DNA of 64,000 nucleotides. It comes from Lachnospiraceae bacterium. GTDB taxonomy: Bacteria; Bacillota; Clostridia; Lachnospirales; Lachnospiraceae. Position 1 is the stretch's first letter; each line of letters opens with the position of its first letter. Position numbers and translations under genes: made by a program. Positions 36,934 to 45,579 of the stretch are shown here, one piece after another. The stretch lies in NCBI GenBank assembly GCA_016281555.1, contig JAEEIV010000055.1, positions 1 through 64,000 on the forward strand. The letters run 5' to 3'. The notes under the pieces are model-generated. The model worked only from the letters and a program-made list of their open reading frames with translations, was not told the origin of the DNA and searched no databases.

Positions 36934-37473
36934 TTAGTAATTCTCTTCCGAAAGCTCGAAATATGCCTGCGGATGATCGCAGACCGGGCACTTCTCAGGC
37001 GCCTCGGTGCCGACGACGATGTGCCCGCAGTTCCGGCACTCCCAGACCTTGACCGTGCTCTTTTTGAAGACTTCCGCTGCCTCGACGTTCTTCAATAACG
37101 CGCGGTACCGTTCCTCGTGGTGCTTCTCGATCGCCGCCACGCCGCGGAACCGTTTCGCGAGTTCCGGAAAGCCCTCCTCTTCGGCCGTCTTCGCGAAGCC
37201 CTCGTACATGTCGGTCCACTCGTAGTTTTCGCCTTCCGCCGCCGCAAGAAGATTCGCGGCCGTGTCCCCGATGCCGTCCAGTTCCTTGAACCAGAGCTTC
37301 GCGTGCTCCTTTTCATTCTCAGCCGTCTTCAGAAAGAGCGCCGAGATCTGCTCGTATCCTTCCTTCTTCGCCTTGGACGCGAAATACGTGTATTTGTTTC
37401 TCGCCTGCGATTCGCCCGCAAATGCGGCCAGAAGGTTCTGTTCCGTCTTGGTTCCCTGATACTTGTTGCCCAT
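36934..37473 (-). CDS. rbr: Rubrerythrin
   Basis: [12 protein letters not shown]...[12 protein letters not shown]-terminal [32 protein letters not shown] rubredoxin-like site. Confidence 0.95.
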   Translation of the reverse strand: MGNKYQGTKTEQNLLAAFAGESQARNKYTYFASKAKKEGYEQISALFLKTAENEKEHAKLWFKELDGIGDTAANLLAAAEGENYEWTDMYEGFAKTAEEEGFPELAKRFRGVAAIEKHHEERYRALLKNVEAAEVFKKSTVKVWECRNCGHIVVGTEAPEKCPVCDHPQAYFELSEENY

Positions 37474-37550
37474 GCTCCGATCCTCCTTATAATCGTTGCT
37501 GCACTGCGGATCTCCGCATCCTTATTTTTTCGGCAAAAGCCGTTTGGCCC

Positions 37551-39932
37551 TTACTTCGGCTGCAGCCCCAGATAGTTTGCAATGCCGATCGCGTCGAGCA
37601 CGCCGAAGTGCTGCTGCTTTTCGATCGTGTCGATATACGTCACGTCGTGGTCCATGAAGCAATGCTCCACAATGACGCCCGGAATTCCGCGGTTCGCCGC
37701 ATGGCGGTTGATCGCGTAATAATCGAGCGGATTACCGAATTCATCGAAATACTGATTCGACGTCGTGATGACCGCGCCGCGATTCTGAAGTCCGGTCGTC
37801 GTAAGCTGCGCCAGGATACTGTTCGCAAGATTCCGGCAGCGTGCTGTCACGCTCGCCTGCGCCGAGATGAAAACGAGCGCCCCGCTCGCGCTGTGATTGT
37901 TGCTCGCGTTATAGTGCAGGCTCACCAGAATGTCCGCGTTGTGATCCTGCGCAAACTGCGCCCGCGCTTCGAGGTCGCGCGAAAGATTCACGGAACTCAG
38001 TTCCTGGTCGTTGCTTCGCGTGAGGTAGACCTGCACGCCCGTGTAATGCGCCTCCAGGTACGCCTTGCAGGCCAATGCGGTGACGAGATTCATGTCCGCT
38101 TCGTTCCGGCCGTAATAACTGGCGCCGGCATAGCGTCTGCAATGGCCCGGATCGATCACCACGATCTTGTCCGGATCCGGAATGTTCACCGTCACGGTGC
38201 AGGTCGCCGACTTTCCGCCGGCCGACGCCGAGATCACCGCCGTTCCGCGATCAATGATCTTCACGAGCCCGTTTCCGTCCACCGTCGCGACGTTCACGTT
38301 GTCCGAAGAGAACGAGACCGAGCCCTCCGATGCATTTTCCGGCGTCACCGTCGCCTTTAGGGTGAAGGTTTCTCCGCGCGCCGTTGCGGTGTGTTCCGTC
38401 TCGGAAAGCGTCACGCTCTCCACTTCGACGTAGGGCAGGACCGTCACTTCCACCGACGCGGTTTTTCCGTTCACCGTCGCGGTAATGACGGAGGTGCCTT
38501 CTTCAACGGCAGTCACGAGGCCGGTCCCGTCGACCGAAACGGTTTCCGGCTGTGCCGAGACCCATGAGACCGTTTTCGGATCCGTCGTGTCCGCCGGCTC
38601 GTATACGACGGAAAGCTTCGCCGTAAAGCCCTTGATGACGGACAGCGACTCCTGATTCAGCCGGATGGACTGCAACGGAGACAAGACCGTCACGGTGCAG
38701 ACCGCACCGAGGAGCCCGTGGTTTGCGGTGATGTGCGCCGTTCCGGGCGCGACCGCAGTGACGTTTCCCGCGCCGTCGACTTTTGCGACGGAGGCATTGT
38801 CGGTGGAAAACGTGATGGTCCGCTCCTCCGTGGTATTCCCCGGAACGACGGCCGCCTGCAGCTGGCCGGAAGCACCCTTGTTCAAGGTCATTGCCGTCTG
38901 GCTGAGCGCCACGCCGGTGACCGGGATCACGACCGAGATCGTTGCTTCCGCCCGGAGTTCCCCGCAGACGGCGGTGATGATGGCATTGCCGGGTCCGGCC
39001 GCATGGATCGTTCCGTTTCCGTTCACCGTGACGACCGAGGTGTTCGAACTCGTCCAGGTCGTCGTCGTATCGCTCGTCGTGTCGGCCGGATTGTAGATGA
39101 GCGGTAATTGCACCGTATCGCCGATCCGAACCGTCATCGACTTGAAATTAAACGCAATGCTGCTCAGCGTGCTCTTCACGGTGATCCGGCATTTGGCTTC
39201 CAATGTGCCGACCTTCGCCGTGATTTCCGCCGTGCCGCGTCCCGCGGCCAGGATCCTGCCGGTCTTTTCGACCTTCGCCACCTTCTCGTCGGACGACGAA
39301 AACGTGATGCATCCCGGCTTTAAGAACGGGCCGAGTTCATATTTCAGCACAGGATCGACCTGACTGTATTTTTCCAATTCATATGCTTCCGGCTCGAAAC
39401 GGAGGAAGAGTTCGGGTTCCGTGACATGCACGACCCGCTGCTCTTCCGTTTTCCGATTCCGGACCGTGACGGTTGCGGTGCCCCCGCTGATCGCACGGAG
39501 CCCGCCGAACTCGTCCACGGTCAGGACCGATTCGTCGGAAGAGGAATAACGGACCTTCCCGGACAGGACTTCTCCGATACGGATCCTCGGGGAAAGATAT
39601 GCTTCTTCGCCGGTGAACAGTTCCAGCGGCTCTTGCTCACCGGGGTCCGGAGGCTCTGCGCTTTCGCTGCTTTCCGGCACCGTTTCGGTTTCGCTTTCCG
39701 GTTCCGTCTCGCTTTCTGTCTCAGGGTCCGTTACGCTTTCTGTCGGTCCTTCCGTCAGCGTTTCTTCAGTGACGGCTTCCGATGCGGACCCATCTTTCAG
39801 AACCGGCACGTCTTTCAGCACGAGCAGTAAGGCAGCCAGTCCTGCGACGGCGACCATGATCCCTATGCCCCAGAAGAGAGGCTTTCTATTCGGTTTTTCC
39901 TGATCGTTCTGCATACGCTGCCGTTTCAGCAC
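37551..39932 (-). CDS. N-acetylmuramoyl-L-alanine amidase (Amidase_3) with multiple Big_2 domains
   Basis: N-terminal TM, acidic linker, ~5 Big_2-like repeats (VTGVALSQTAMTLNKGASGQLQA...), C-term IVVIDPGHCRRY...VSLHYNASNNHSASG...VEHCFMDH. Confidence 0.9.
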   Translation of the reverse strand: MLKRQRMQNDQEKPNRKPLFWGIGIMVAVAGLAALLLVLKDVPVLKDGSASEAVTEETLTEGPTESVTDPETESETEPESETETVPESSESAEPPDPGEQEPLELFTGEEAYLSPRIRIGEVLSGKVRYSSSDESVLTVDEFGGLRAISGGTATVTVRNRKTEEQRVVHVTEPELFLRFEPEAYELEKYSQVDPVLKYELGPFLKPGCITFSSSDEKVAKVEKTGRILAAGRGTAEITAKVGTLEAKCRITVKSTLSSIAFNFKSMTVRIGDTVQLPLIYNPADTTSDTTTTWTSSNTSVVTVNGNGTIHAAGPGNAIITAVCGELRAEATISVVIPVTGVALSQTAMTLNKGASGQLQAAVVPGNTTEERTITFSTDNASVAKVDGAGNVTAVAPGTAHITANHGLLGAVCTVTVLSPLQSIRLNQESLSVIKGFTAKLSVVYEPADTTDPKTVSWVSAQPETVSVDGTGLVTAVEEGTSVITATVNGKTASVEVTVLPYVEVESVTLSETEHTATARGETFTLKATVTPENASEGSVSFSSDNVNVATVDGNGLVKIIDRGTAVISASAGGKSATCTVTVNIPDPDKIVVIDPGHCRRYAGASYYGRNEADMNLVTALACKAYLEAHYTGVQVYLTRSNDQELSSVNLSRDLEARAQFAQDHNADILVSLHYNASNNHSASGALVFISAQASVTARCRNLANSILAQLTTTGLQNRGAVITTSNQYFDEFGNPLDYYAINRHAANRGIPGVIVEHCFMDHDVTYIDTIEKQQHFGVLDAIGIANYLGLQPK

Positions 39933-40022
39933 CTGCTTCTGTCTCCGTAAAAGACCCGGGCGACGGCCTCGGCCGCAGCCCGGTATCTCATTGCCCGGCG
40001 AACCTTCGGAAAAGGGGCCGCC

Positions 40023-41303
40023 TCATTCAAGAAACTCATCGCCGTCCTCAAGACCCGCTTCTTTCATCTTTTCCACCGACATCTGATGCTTGATCTCCTT
40101 CCAGCGCACCTTGAAGAGCAATGCCCCGAAGACGACCGGGATGAAGGTGAATATGAATATCGGAAACGTGAATGCGTAAAGGATCTTCTTCCACGTCTTC
40201 GTATGGATCCTCTCCCATTCCGTCACCGTCGTGATCCCGCCGACGAGAAACACGAGCGCATACGTGCCGACGATCAAACGGACGAACGACCAGACGAGGC
40301 TCATGACGTCCCCGCCGGTCACCAGCGCTCCGATGACGAGCGGAACTCCGAGAAGAACGGAAAACAGCGTCAGAAAATAGGCCGGCGCAATGTTCAGGAT
40401 CAGGTCGACCGCCGAAAAGCCGTGTTTAATGCTCCGAAAGATTTTCCCGAAACAGCCGCGGATCACCTGAACGTAGCCTTTGCCCCAGCGGATGCGCTGG
40501 TTCCACGATTCGGACATTTTGGCCGGCTGCTCGTCGAAAAACTCCGCCTGGAAACACATGGCAATGCGGCGCTGTTTCGAGATCATGTCTGCGGAAAACT
40601 CGAGGTCTTCCGTCATCATGTGATAGGGCCAGTCCACGATCTCGTCCGCGATCTTCCGGCTGAAGAGATAGCCCGTGCCGGACACCGTGCAGCTCACGCC
40701 GAGCAAGTGTCTCGGATAATGGAGATAGCGGGTCTCCCGGAACCACCAGAGTCCCATGCCCGCCGTGATCCAGTTCTGCCCGTAATTCTTCGTGTTCCGG
40801 TAACTCGTGATCACGTCGTAGCCCTGAGAAAAGGACCGGTTCATCTCTTCCACGTAGTTTTTCGCAAGGACATTGTCCGCGTCAAACACGAAATATCCGT
40901 CAAACCCTTCCGGGTAATCTTCATTGATATGGCGGCGGAGCGCCTGAAGAGCGTACCCCTTGCCCACTTCTTCGTGGTTTTCCCGCTCGTAAACGACGGC
41001 GCCCTCTGCCCGCGCTGCTTCGGCCGTACCGTCGGTGCAATTGTCCGCCAGAACGAACACCGTCAGGTATTCCTGCGGATACGTCTGCGCCTTCAGGCTC
41101 CTGATGAGATCGGCAATGACCGCCTCCTCATTCCGCGCGCAGATCAGCGCCGCCAGGCGGTGCAGCACGACTTCCTTGTCGCGCGGTTTCTCCTTTTTGA
41201 ACCAGGAAACGGGGATATAAAAAAGCTGATACGAATAGCAGAGCAGGAAAACGGCGCTGATCACGATATTCAGTATCTCGAAAATTCTGATGAAAATATT
41301 CAC
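40023..41303 (-). CDS. Glycosyltransferase family 2 (membrane, processive-type)
   Basis: ALICARNEEAVIADLIRSLKAQTYP...YFVFDADNVL...MTEDLEFSADMI...QRIRWGKGYVQV plus C-terminal TMs. Confidence 0.92.
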   Translation of the reverse strand: MNIFIRIFEILNIVISAVFLLCYSYQLFYIPVSWFKKEKPRDKEVVLHRLAALICARNEEAVIADLIRSLKAQTYPQEYLTVFVLADNCTDGTAEAARAEGAVVYERENHEEVGKGYALQALRRHINEDYPEGFDGYFVFDADNVLAKNYVEEMNRSFSQGYDVITSYRNTKNYGQNWITAGMGLWWFRETRYLHYPRHLLGVSCTVSGTGYLFSRKIADEIVDWPYHMMTEDLEFSADMISKQRRIAMCFQAEFFDEQPAKMSESWNQRIRWGKGYVQVIRGCFGKIFRSIKHGFSAVDLILNIAPAYFLTLFSVLLGVPLVIGALVTGGDVMSLVWSFVRLIVGTYALVFLVGGITTVTEWERIHTKTWKKILYAFTFPIFIFTFIPVVFGALLFKVRWKEIKHQMSVEKMKEAGLEDGDEFLE

Positions 41304-41437
41304 GGTTTCCGGTACAGCGGGACCTTACGGATCCCTCTCCTTCTTTGATCTGTTCGTCAAGCCGCTCACGTCAAGTCTCTATATTATACCATAAAGGGCA
41401 ATGGAATTCCACCCGTATTTTTCCGCCGCCGGAGCGG

Positions 41438-42004
41438 TCAGGTCCTGCCGGTCTTTTCCCGGGTCCAGTCGTCGATGAGTTTTCTGAGTTTCATGAAATA
41501 CGGTGCGATCGTCATGTTTTCCTGCCCGTAGGTCAGTTGCAGATCATACTCCAAGGGAAGCCAGGTCGCGAGGTCCGATTCGTCGTGGGCGATCAGTGCT
41601 TCCAGCCGGTCCAATGCCTTGTAGACCTTCGCTTCGCCGGTCTTCAGTCCGTCCATCTCGTCGAGAAGCCCGAGCCACTCCGACCGGACGGGTTCCTCGA
41701 AAGACTCCACCCATTCGATGAGACGCCGGTCTTCCTTCTTCTCGTCCGCTTCGGACTTTTCGAAGGCCGGAATGTCGCCGGTGAACGACTCGCCGAGGTC
41801 GTGGATCAGGCACATCCGGAGCACCTTGTTCATGTCAAAATCCTGAAAATCCGGTTCTTCCCGAAGGAGCATCGCCATCAGGGCCAGACGGAACGTGTGA
41901 TCCGCCACACTTTCCTTTCTCCCCTCTTCCGTAAAGCAATGCCTCTTCTCCGTTTTCAGTTTCCCTATCTGCTTCAGGACATCCAGCAGCATCTCCGGTC
42001 TCAT
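41438..42004 (-). CDS. HD domain-containing protein (YfbR/HDDC2-like 5'-nucleotidase family)
   Basis: EGRKESVADHTFRLALMAMLL...LIHDLGESFTGDIP. Confidence 0.88.
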   Translation of the reverse strand: MRPEMLLDVLKQIGKLKTEKRHCFTEEGRKESVADHTFRLALMAMLLREEPDFQDFDMNKVLRMCLIHDLGESFTGDIPAFEKSEADEKKEDRRLIEWVESFEEPVRSEWLGLLDEMDGLKTGEAKVYKALDRLEALIAHDESDLATWLPLEYDLQLTYGQENMTIAPYFMKLRKLIDDWTREKTGRT

Positions 42005-42098
42005 GACAGTCCCCTCCTCAGCGAAGCCGGGCTTCCAAGCCCTTTTTTATCTTATCTCAACTGCAATGAAAAAACAAGCGAAAGGCAGGGATAGAAGG

Positions 42099-42127
42099 TT
42101 GAGTTTTTGACCTATATGGAATATAAT
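42099..42127 (+). promoter_or_regulatory. Sigma70-type promoter of oxidoreductase operon
   Basis: TTGAGT-17 bp-TATAAT. Confidence 0.6.
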
Positions 42128-42224
42128 AAAACTAGACTGATTATTTATGCCGATTATCGAGATAACGACACCGTCACATTACAAAGGACAGGTGCCGCCA
42201 TTTGAATCACACAGATGCCGGAAG

Positions 42225-42298
42225 TTGACCGGAAATCTATAGCGAGAGGCATCGAGGAGCGAAGCGACGAGGCGAACGAGCGGTGATTCTCCGGTCAA
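42225..42298 (+). promoter_or_regulatory. Large stem in the 5' leader (candidate structured RNA)
   Basis: TTGACCGGAAATC...GATTCTCCGGTCAA complementary ends with a one-base bulge. Confidence 0.4.
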
Positions 42299-42302
42299 GG
42301 GA

Positions 42303-42350
42303 GGCATCGTCCGTATGAGATATATAGGCACCGTCCGTCCGAGATATACA
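42303..42350 (+). repeat. Tandem 24-bp imperfect repeat, two copies
   Basis: GGCATCGTCCGTATGAGATATATA / GGCACCGTCCGTCCGAGATATACA. Confidence 0.8.
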
Positions 42351-42359
42351 GGGGGAGTT

Positions 42360-43610
42360 ATGGAGAAAGTTACGTTTGCGATCGCCGGCATGGGGAACCG
42401 GGGCACGAAATACGCCCAGAAGCAGTTTGAGAATCCGGACGACATGCAGGTCGTCGCGATGGCGGACCGGCGTCCGATCCGGTTGGAGGCGGCGAATAAG
42501 TATCTGAATCTGCCGCCGGAGCGCATCTTCTCCAGTGTCGAGGAAATGCTGGAGGCGCCGCGCCTTGCGGACGTGATGATCATTGCCACGCAGGACGCGC
42601 AGCACAAGGGACACGCGATTGCCGCGCTCGAAAAAGGCTACGACCTCATTCTCGAGAAGCCGATCGCGAACCATCTGCAGGACGTCTTCGACATTCAGGA
42701 AAAGGCGAACGCGCTCGGAAGGCGGGTGCTCGTCTGCCACGTGCTCCGCTATACGCCGTTCTACCGTACGATCAAGAAACTGCTCACGGAGGGGCGGATC
42801 GGAAAGATCGAAAGCGTGGAAGCGACGGAAGCCGTCGGGTATTATCACATTGCCCATTCGTTCGTACGCGGCAACTGGCACAAACTGGCGGATTCGGCGC
42901 CGATGATCCTCGCGAAATGCTGCCACGACATGGACCTGTTCCTCTGGCTGACCGGCGAAAAATGCGAGAAGGTGACCTCGTTCGGGTCGCTCGATTATTT
43001 CAAGAAAGAGAATTGCCCCGCGGATGCGGCGGACCGCTGCGAGGACTGCAAACGGACCTGCCCGTTCAATGCGGTGAACTTCTATCTCTCCCGGATCCCG
43101 GGCTGGCCCGCGAACGTGCTGAATCCGGAACCGGATGAGAAAAACATCATGGAGGCGCTCCGGACCACGGATTACGGGCGCTGCGTGTTCAAAATGGACA
43201 ATGACGTCGTGGACCACCAGGTCGTGAACATGCTGTTCACGGGCGGCATCACCGCTTCGTTCCAGATGAACGGCTTCAATGCGACACAGGACCGTTGGAT
43301 CCGGATCTTCGGCACGGAGGGCGAGATCTACGGAAAACTCCGCGAAAACAAAGTGCATCTTGAACGGTTCAACGAACCTGCAGAGGTCATTGACCTTACT
43401 GAGGAAATGAAGAAAATGAGCGGTCACGCCGGCGGCGATTCCGGGCTCATCCGCGACGCGATCAAGTATTTCCGGAACGAGGAATTCGACCGGATGTCGA
43501 TCACCGAACTCAACGAATCCGTGGACAGCCACACGCTCTGCTTCGCGGCGGAACGGTCGCGTCTGGACGGCGGAAGACTCGTCGAACTCAAAGATTTTCA
43601 CAAGGAATAA
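42360..43610 (+). CDS. Gfo/Idh/MocA family oxidoreductase
   Basis: Start MEKVTFAIAGMGNRGTKYAQ after GGGGGAG; DVMIIATQDAQHKGHAIAALEKGYDLILEKPIAN; Cys-rich CPADAADRCEDCKRTC insert. Confidence 0.9.
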   Translation: MEKVTFAIAGMGNRGTKYAQKQFENPDDMQVVAMADRRPIRLEAANKYLNLPPERIFSSVEEMLEAPRLADVMIIATQDAQHKGHAIAALEKGYDLILEKPIANHLQDVFDIQEKANALGRRVLVCHVLRYTPFYRTIKKLLTEGRIGKIESVEATEAVGYYHIAHSFVRGNWHKLADSAPMILAKCCHDMDLFLWLTGEKCEKVTSFGSLDYFKKENCPADAADRCEDCKRTCPFNAVNFYLSRIPGWPANVLNPEPDEKNIMEALRTTDYGRCVFKMDNDVVDHQVVNMLFTGGITASFQMNGFNATQDRWIRIFGTEGEIYGKLRENKVHLERFNEPAEVIDLTEEMKKMSGHAGGDSGLIRDAIKYFRNEEFDRMSITELNESVDSHTLCFAAERSRLDGGRLVELKDFHKE

Positions 43611-43615
43611 ACGAA

Positions 43616-44479
43616 ATGTTCATTGCAGACCGATGGAAAGACTATGAAGTCCTGGACACGTCCGACGGCGAAAAGCTCGAGCGCTGGGGAAACTACGTGC
43701 TCGTCCGGCCCGACCCTCAGGTGATCTGGCAGGACGTCAGGGCCGCGAAGGAATGGAAGAAGCCGAACGCGCATTACCACCGCTCGAACAAGGGCGGCGG
43801 CGAGTGGGAGTTCTTCGATCTCCCCGAAGAGTGGACGATCTCCTACGACGAACTTACGTTCCATCTGAAGCCGTTCTCCTTCAAGCACACCGGGCTGTTC
43901 CCGGAACAGGCGGCGAACTGGGACTGGTTTTCCGGTCTCATCCGCAATGCCGGGCGCCCCGTCAAGGTATTGAATCTCTTTGCCTACACGGGCGGCGCGA
44001 CGGTCGCGGCCGCGAAGGCCGGCGCCGCAGTCACGCACGTCGACGCCTCGAAGGGAATGGTGCAATGGGCGAAGGAAAACGCGGCGTCTTCCGGTCTTTC
44101 GGACGCGCCGATCCGTTACCTCGTCGACGATTGCCGGAAATTCGTCGAGCGCGAGATCCGGCGCGGCAATCATTACGACGCGATCATCATGGATCCGCCG
44201 TCCTACGGACGCGGACCGAACGGCGAAGTCTGGAAGCTTGAGGACGCGTTTCATCCGCTCGTCCGTCTCACGGCGGAATTATTGTCGGATGAGCCGCTGT
44301 TCGTACTCCTGAATTCTTACACGACCGGGTTTGCGCCGGGCGTGCTCTCCAATCTTCTCGATCTCGAGATCACGTCGAAATTCGGCGGGACCGTCGAATC
44401 CGATGAAGTCGGGCTGCCCGTCCGCGACAAAAAAGCCATGCTCCCCTGCGGTTCTTCCGGCAGGTGGACGCGGCAATGA
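43616..44479 (+). CDS. Class I SAM-dependent methyltransferase (RlmI/PF10672-like)
   Basis: LNLFAYTGGATVAAAKAGAAVTHVDASKGMVQWAKEN...DAIIMDPPSYGRGPNGEVWKLE. Confidence 0.9.
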   Translation: MFIADRWKDYEVLDTSDGEKLERWGNYVLVRPDPQVIWQDVRAAKEWKKPNAHYHRSNKGGGEWEFFDLPEEWTISYDELTFHLKPFSFKHTGLFPEQAANWDWFSGLIRNAGRPVKVLNLFAYTGGATVAAAKAGAAVTHVDASKGMVQWAKENAASSGLSDAPIRYLVDDCRKFVEREIRRGNHYDAIIMDPPSYGRGPNGEVWKLEDAFHPLVRLTAELLSDEPLFVLLNSYTTGFAPGVLSNLLDLEITSKFGGTVESDEVGLPVRDKKAMLPCGSSGRWTRQ

Positions 44480-44526
44480 CAAAGCGTTCCGATACGGAAT
44501 ACACGAAAGAAACATGAGGTGAGATC

Positions 44527-45579
44527 ATGGCAAAAGAAGTTGCTTACGTAGGCTGCTACACGTTCCACGGGAAAAGCCAGGGCATCGAGATCTTCGATGT
44601 AGACGGCGAAGCCGGGCGCTTCAAACGGCGCTCTTCCGTCAAGGTCGACAACTGCGCCTATCTTACGGTTTCCGACGATCACCGCTTCCTGTACGCGGCG
44701 GTGGACGAGGGGATCAGCGCCTTCCGGATCAAACCCGACGGCGACCTCGAGTTTCTGAAAACCACCTCGCACCGCGGGATGCGGGGATGCTACCTGAACA
44801 TCCATCCGTCCGGAAAGTTCATCGCCATCGGCGGCTACCACGACGGAAAAATGACCGTGCTGCGTCTCAATGACGACGGCACGGTCGGTGACATCACTTT
44901 TGAATTTTACGACAGGGGCATCGGCTCCGTCGCGGAACGGAATTTCCGGCCGCACATCAGCTGTACGGAATTCTCGCCGGACGGCAAGCTCCTCCTCGCG
45001 GTGGACTCCGGCATCGACCAGGTCAAGGTCTTTCTCTTCGACGAGACGACCGGCAAGGCCGTGATGAAGGATATGATCCATTGCGGCGTCAATTCCGGGC
45101 CGCACCGTCTGAAGTTCTATCATTTCGGAAAGATCGTCTACATCCTGCACGAACTCAAGAACTACGTTTCCGTCTATGACGTTTCCGCAAACGAGCGGGG
45201 GCTCCCGGTCTTTGAATTAAAACAGACGGTCGCGACGCTCCCGAAAAACTATACGGTGCCGTCGGCCGCCTGTGTCATTGATTTTTCTTCGGATTTCAAG
45301 CACCTGATCTGCGCCAATGCGGGCGAGAACACGATCGCGATCTTCGACATCGATTCCGAGACCGGTCTCCTGACCCTCCGGAACATCCTGCCGGTCAGCG
45401 GCGATTATCCGAAGGACATCGACGTCTTCCCGAACGGAAAGTTCCTCGTCAGCACGAATCACCACAGCGACAGTCTGACCTTCTTCCGCCTGCACTTCGA
45501 CACCGGAACGATCGTCATGAACGGTCTGGAGATCCCGGTCGACAATCCGAACTGCTTGCGGATCGTGGAACTGAAGTAA
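44527..45579 (+). CDS. Lactonase family beta-propeller (6-phosphogluconolactonase-like)
   Basis: VGCYTFHGKSQGIEIFDVD...SGPHRLKFYHFGKIVYILHELKNYVSVYD...DYPKDIDVFPNGKFLVSTNHHSDSLTFFRLH. Confidence 0.9.
   Translation: MAKEVAYVGCYTFHGKSQGIEIFDVDGEAGRFKRRSSVKVDNCAYLTVSDDHRFLYAAVDEGISAFRIKPDGDLEFLKTTSHRGMRGCYLNIHPSGKFIAIGGYHDGKMTVLRLNDDGTVGDITFEFYDRGIGSVAERNFRPHISCTEFSPDGKLLLAVDSGIDQVKVFLFDETTGKAVMKDMIHCGVNSGPHRLKFYHFGKIVYILHELKNYVSVYDVSANERGLPVFELKQTVATLPKNYTVPSAACVIDFSSDFKHLICANAGENTIAIFDIDSETGLLTLRNILPVSGDYPKDIDVFPNGKFLVSTNHHSDSLTFFRLHFDTGTIVMNGLEIPVDNPNCLRIVELK

Noticed and set aside
42237-43601. 454-aa minus-strand ORF opposite the oxidoreductase
   Set aside because: Shadow ORF; the + strand has a clear Rossmann motif and RBS.
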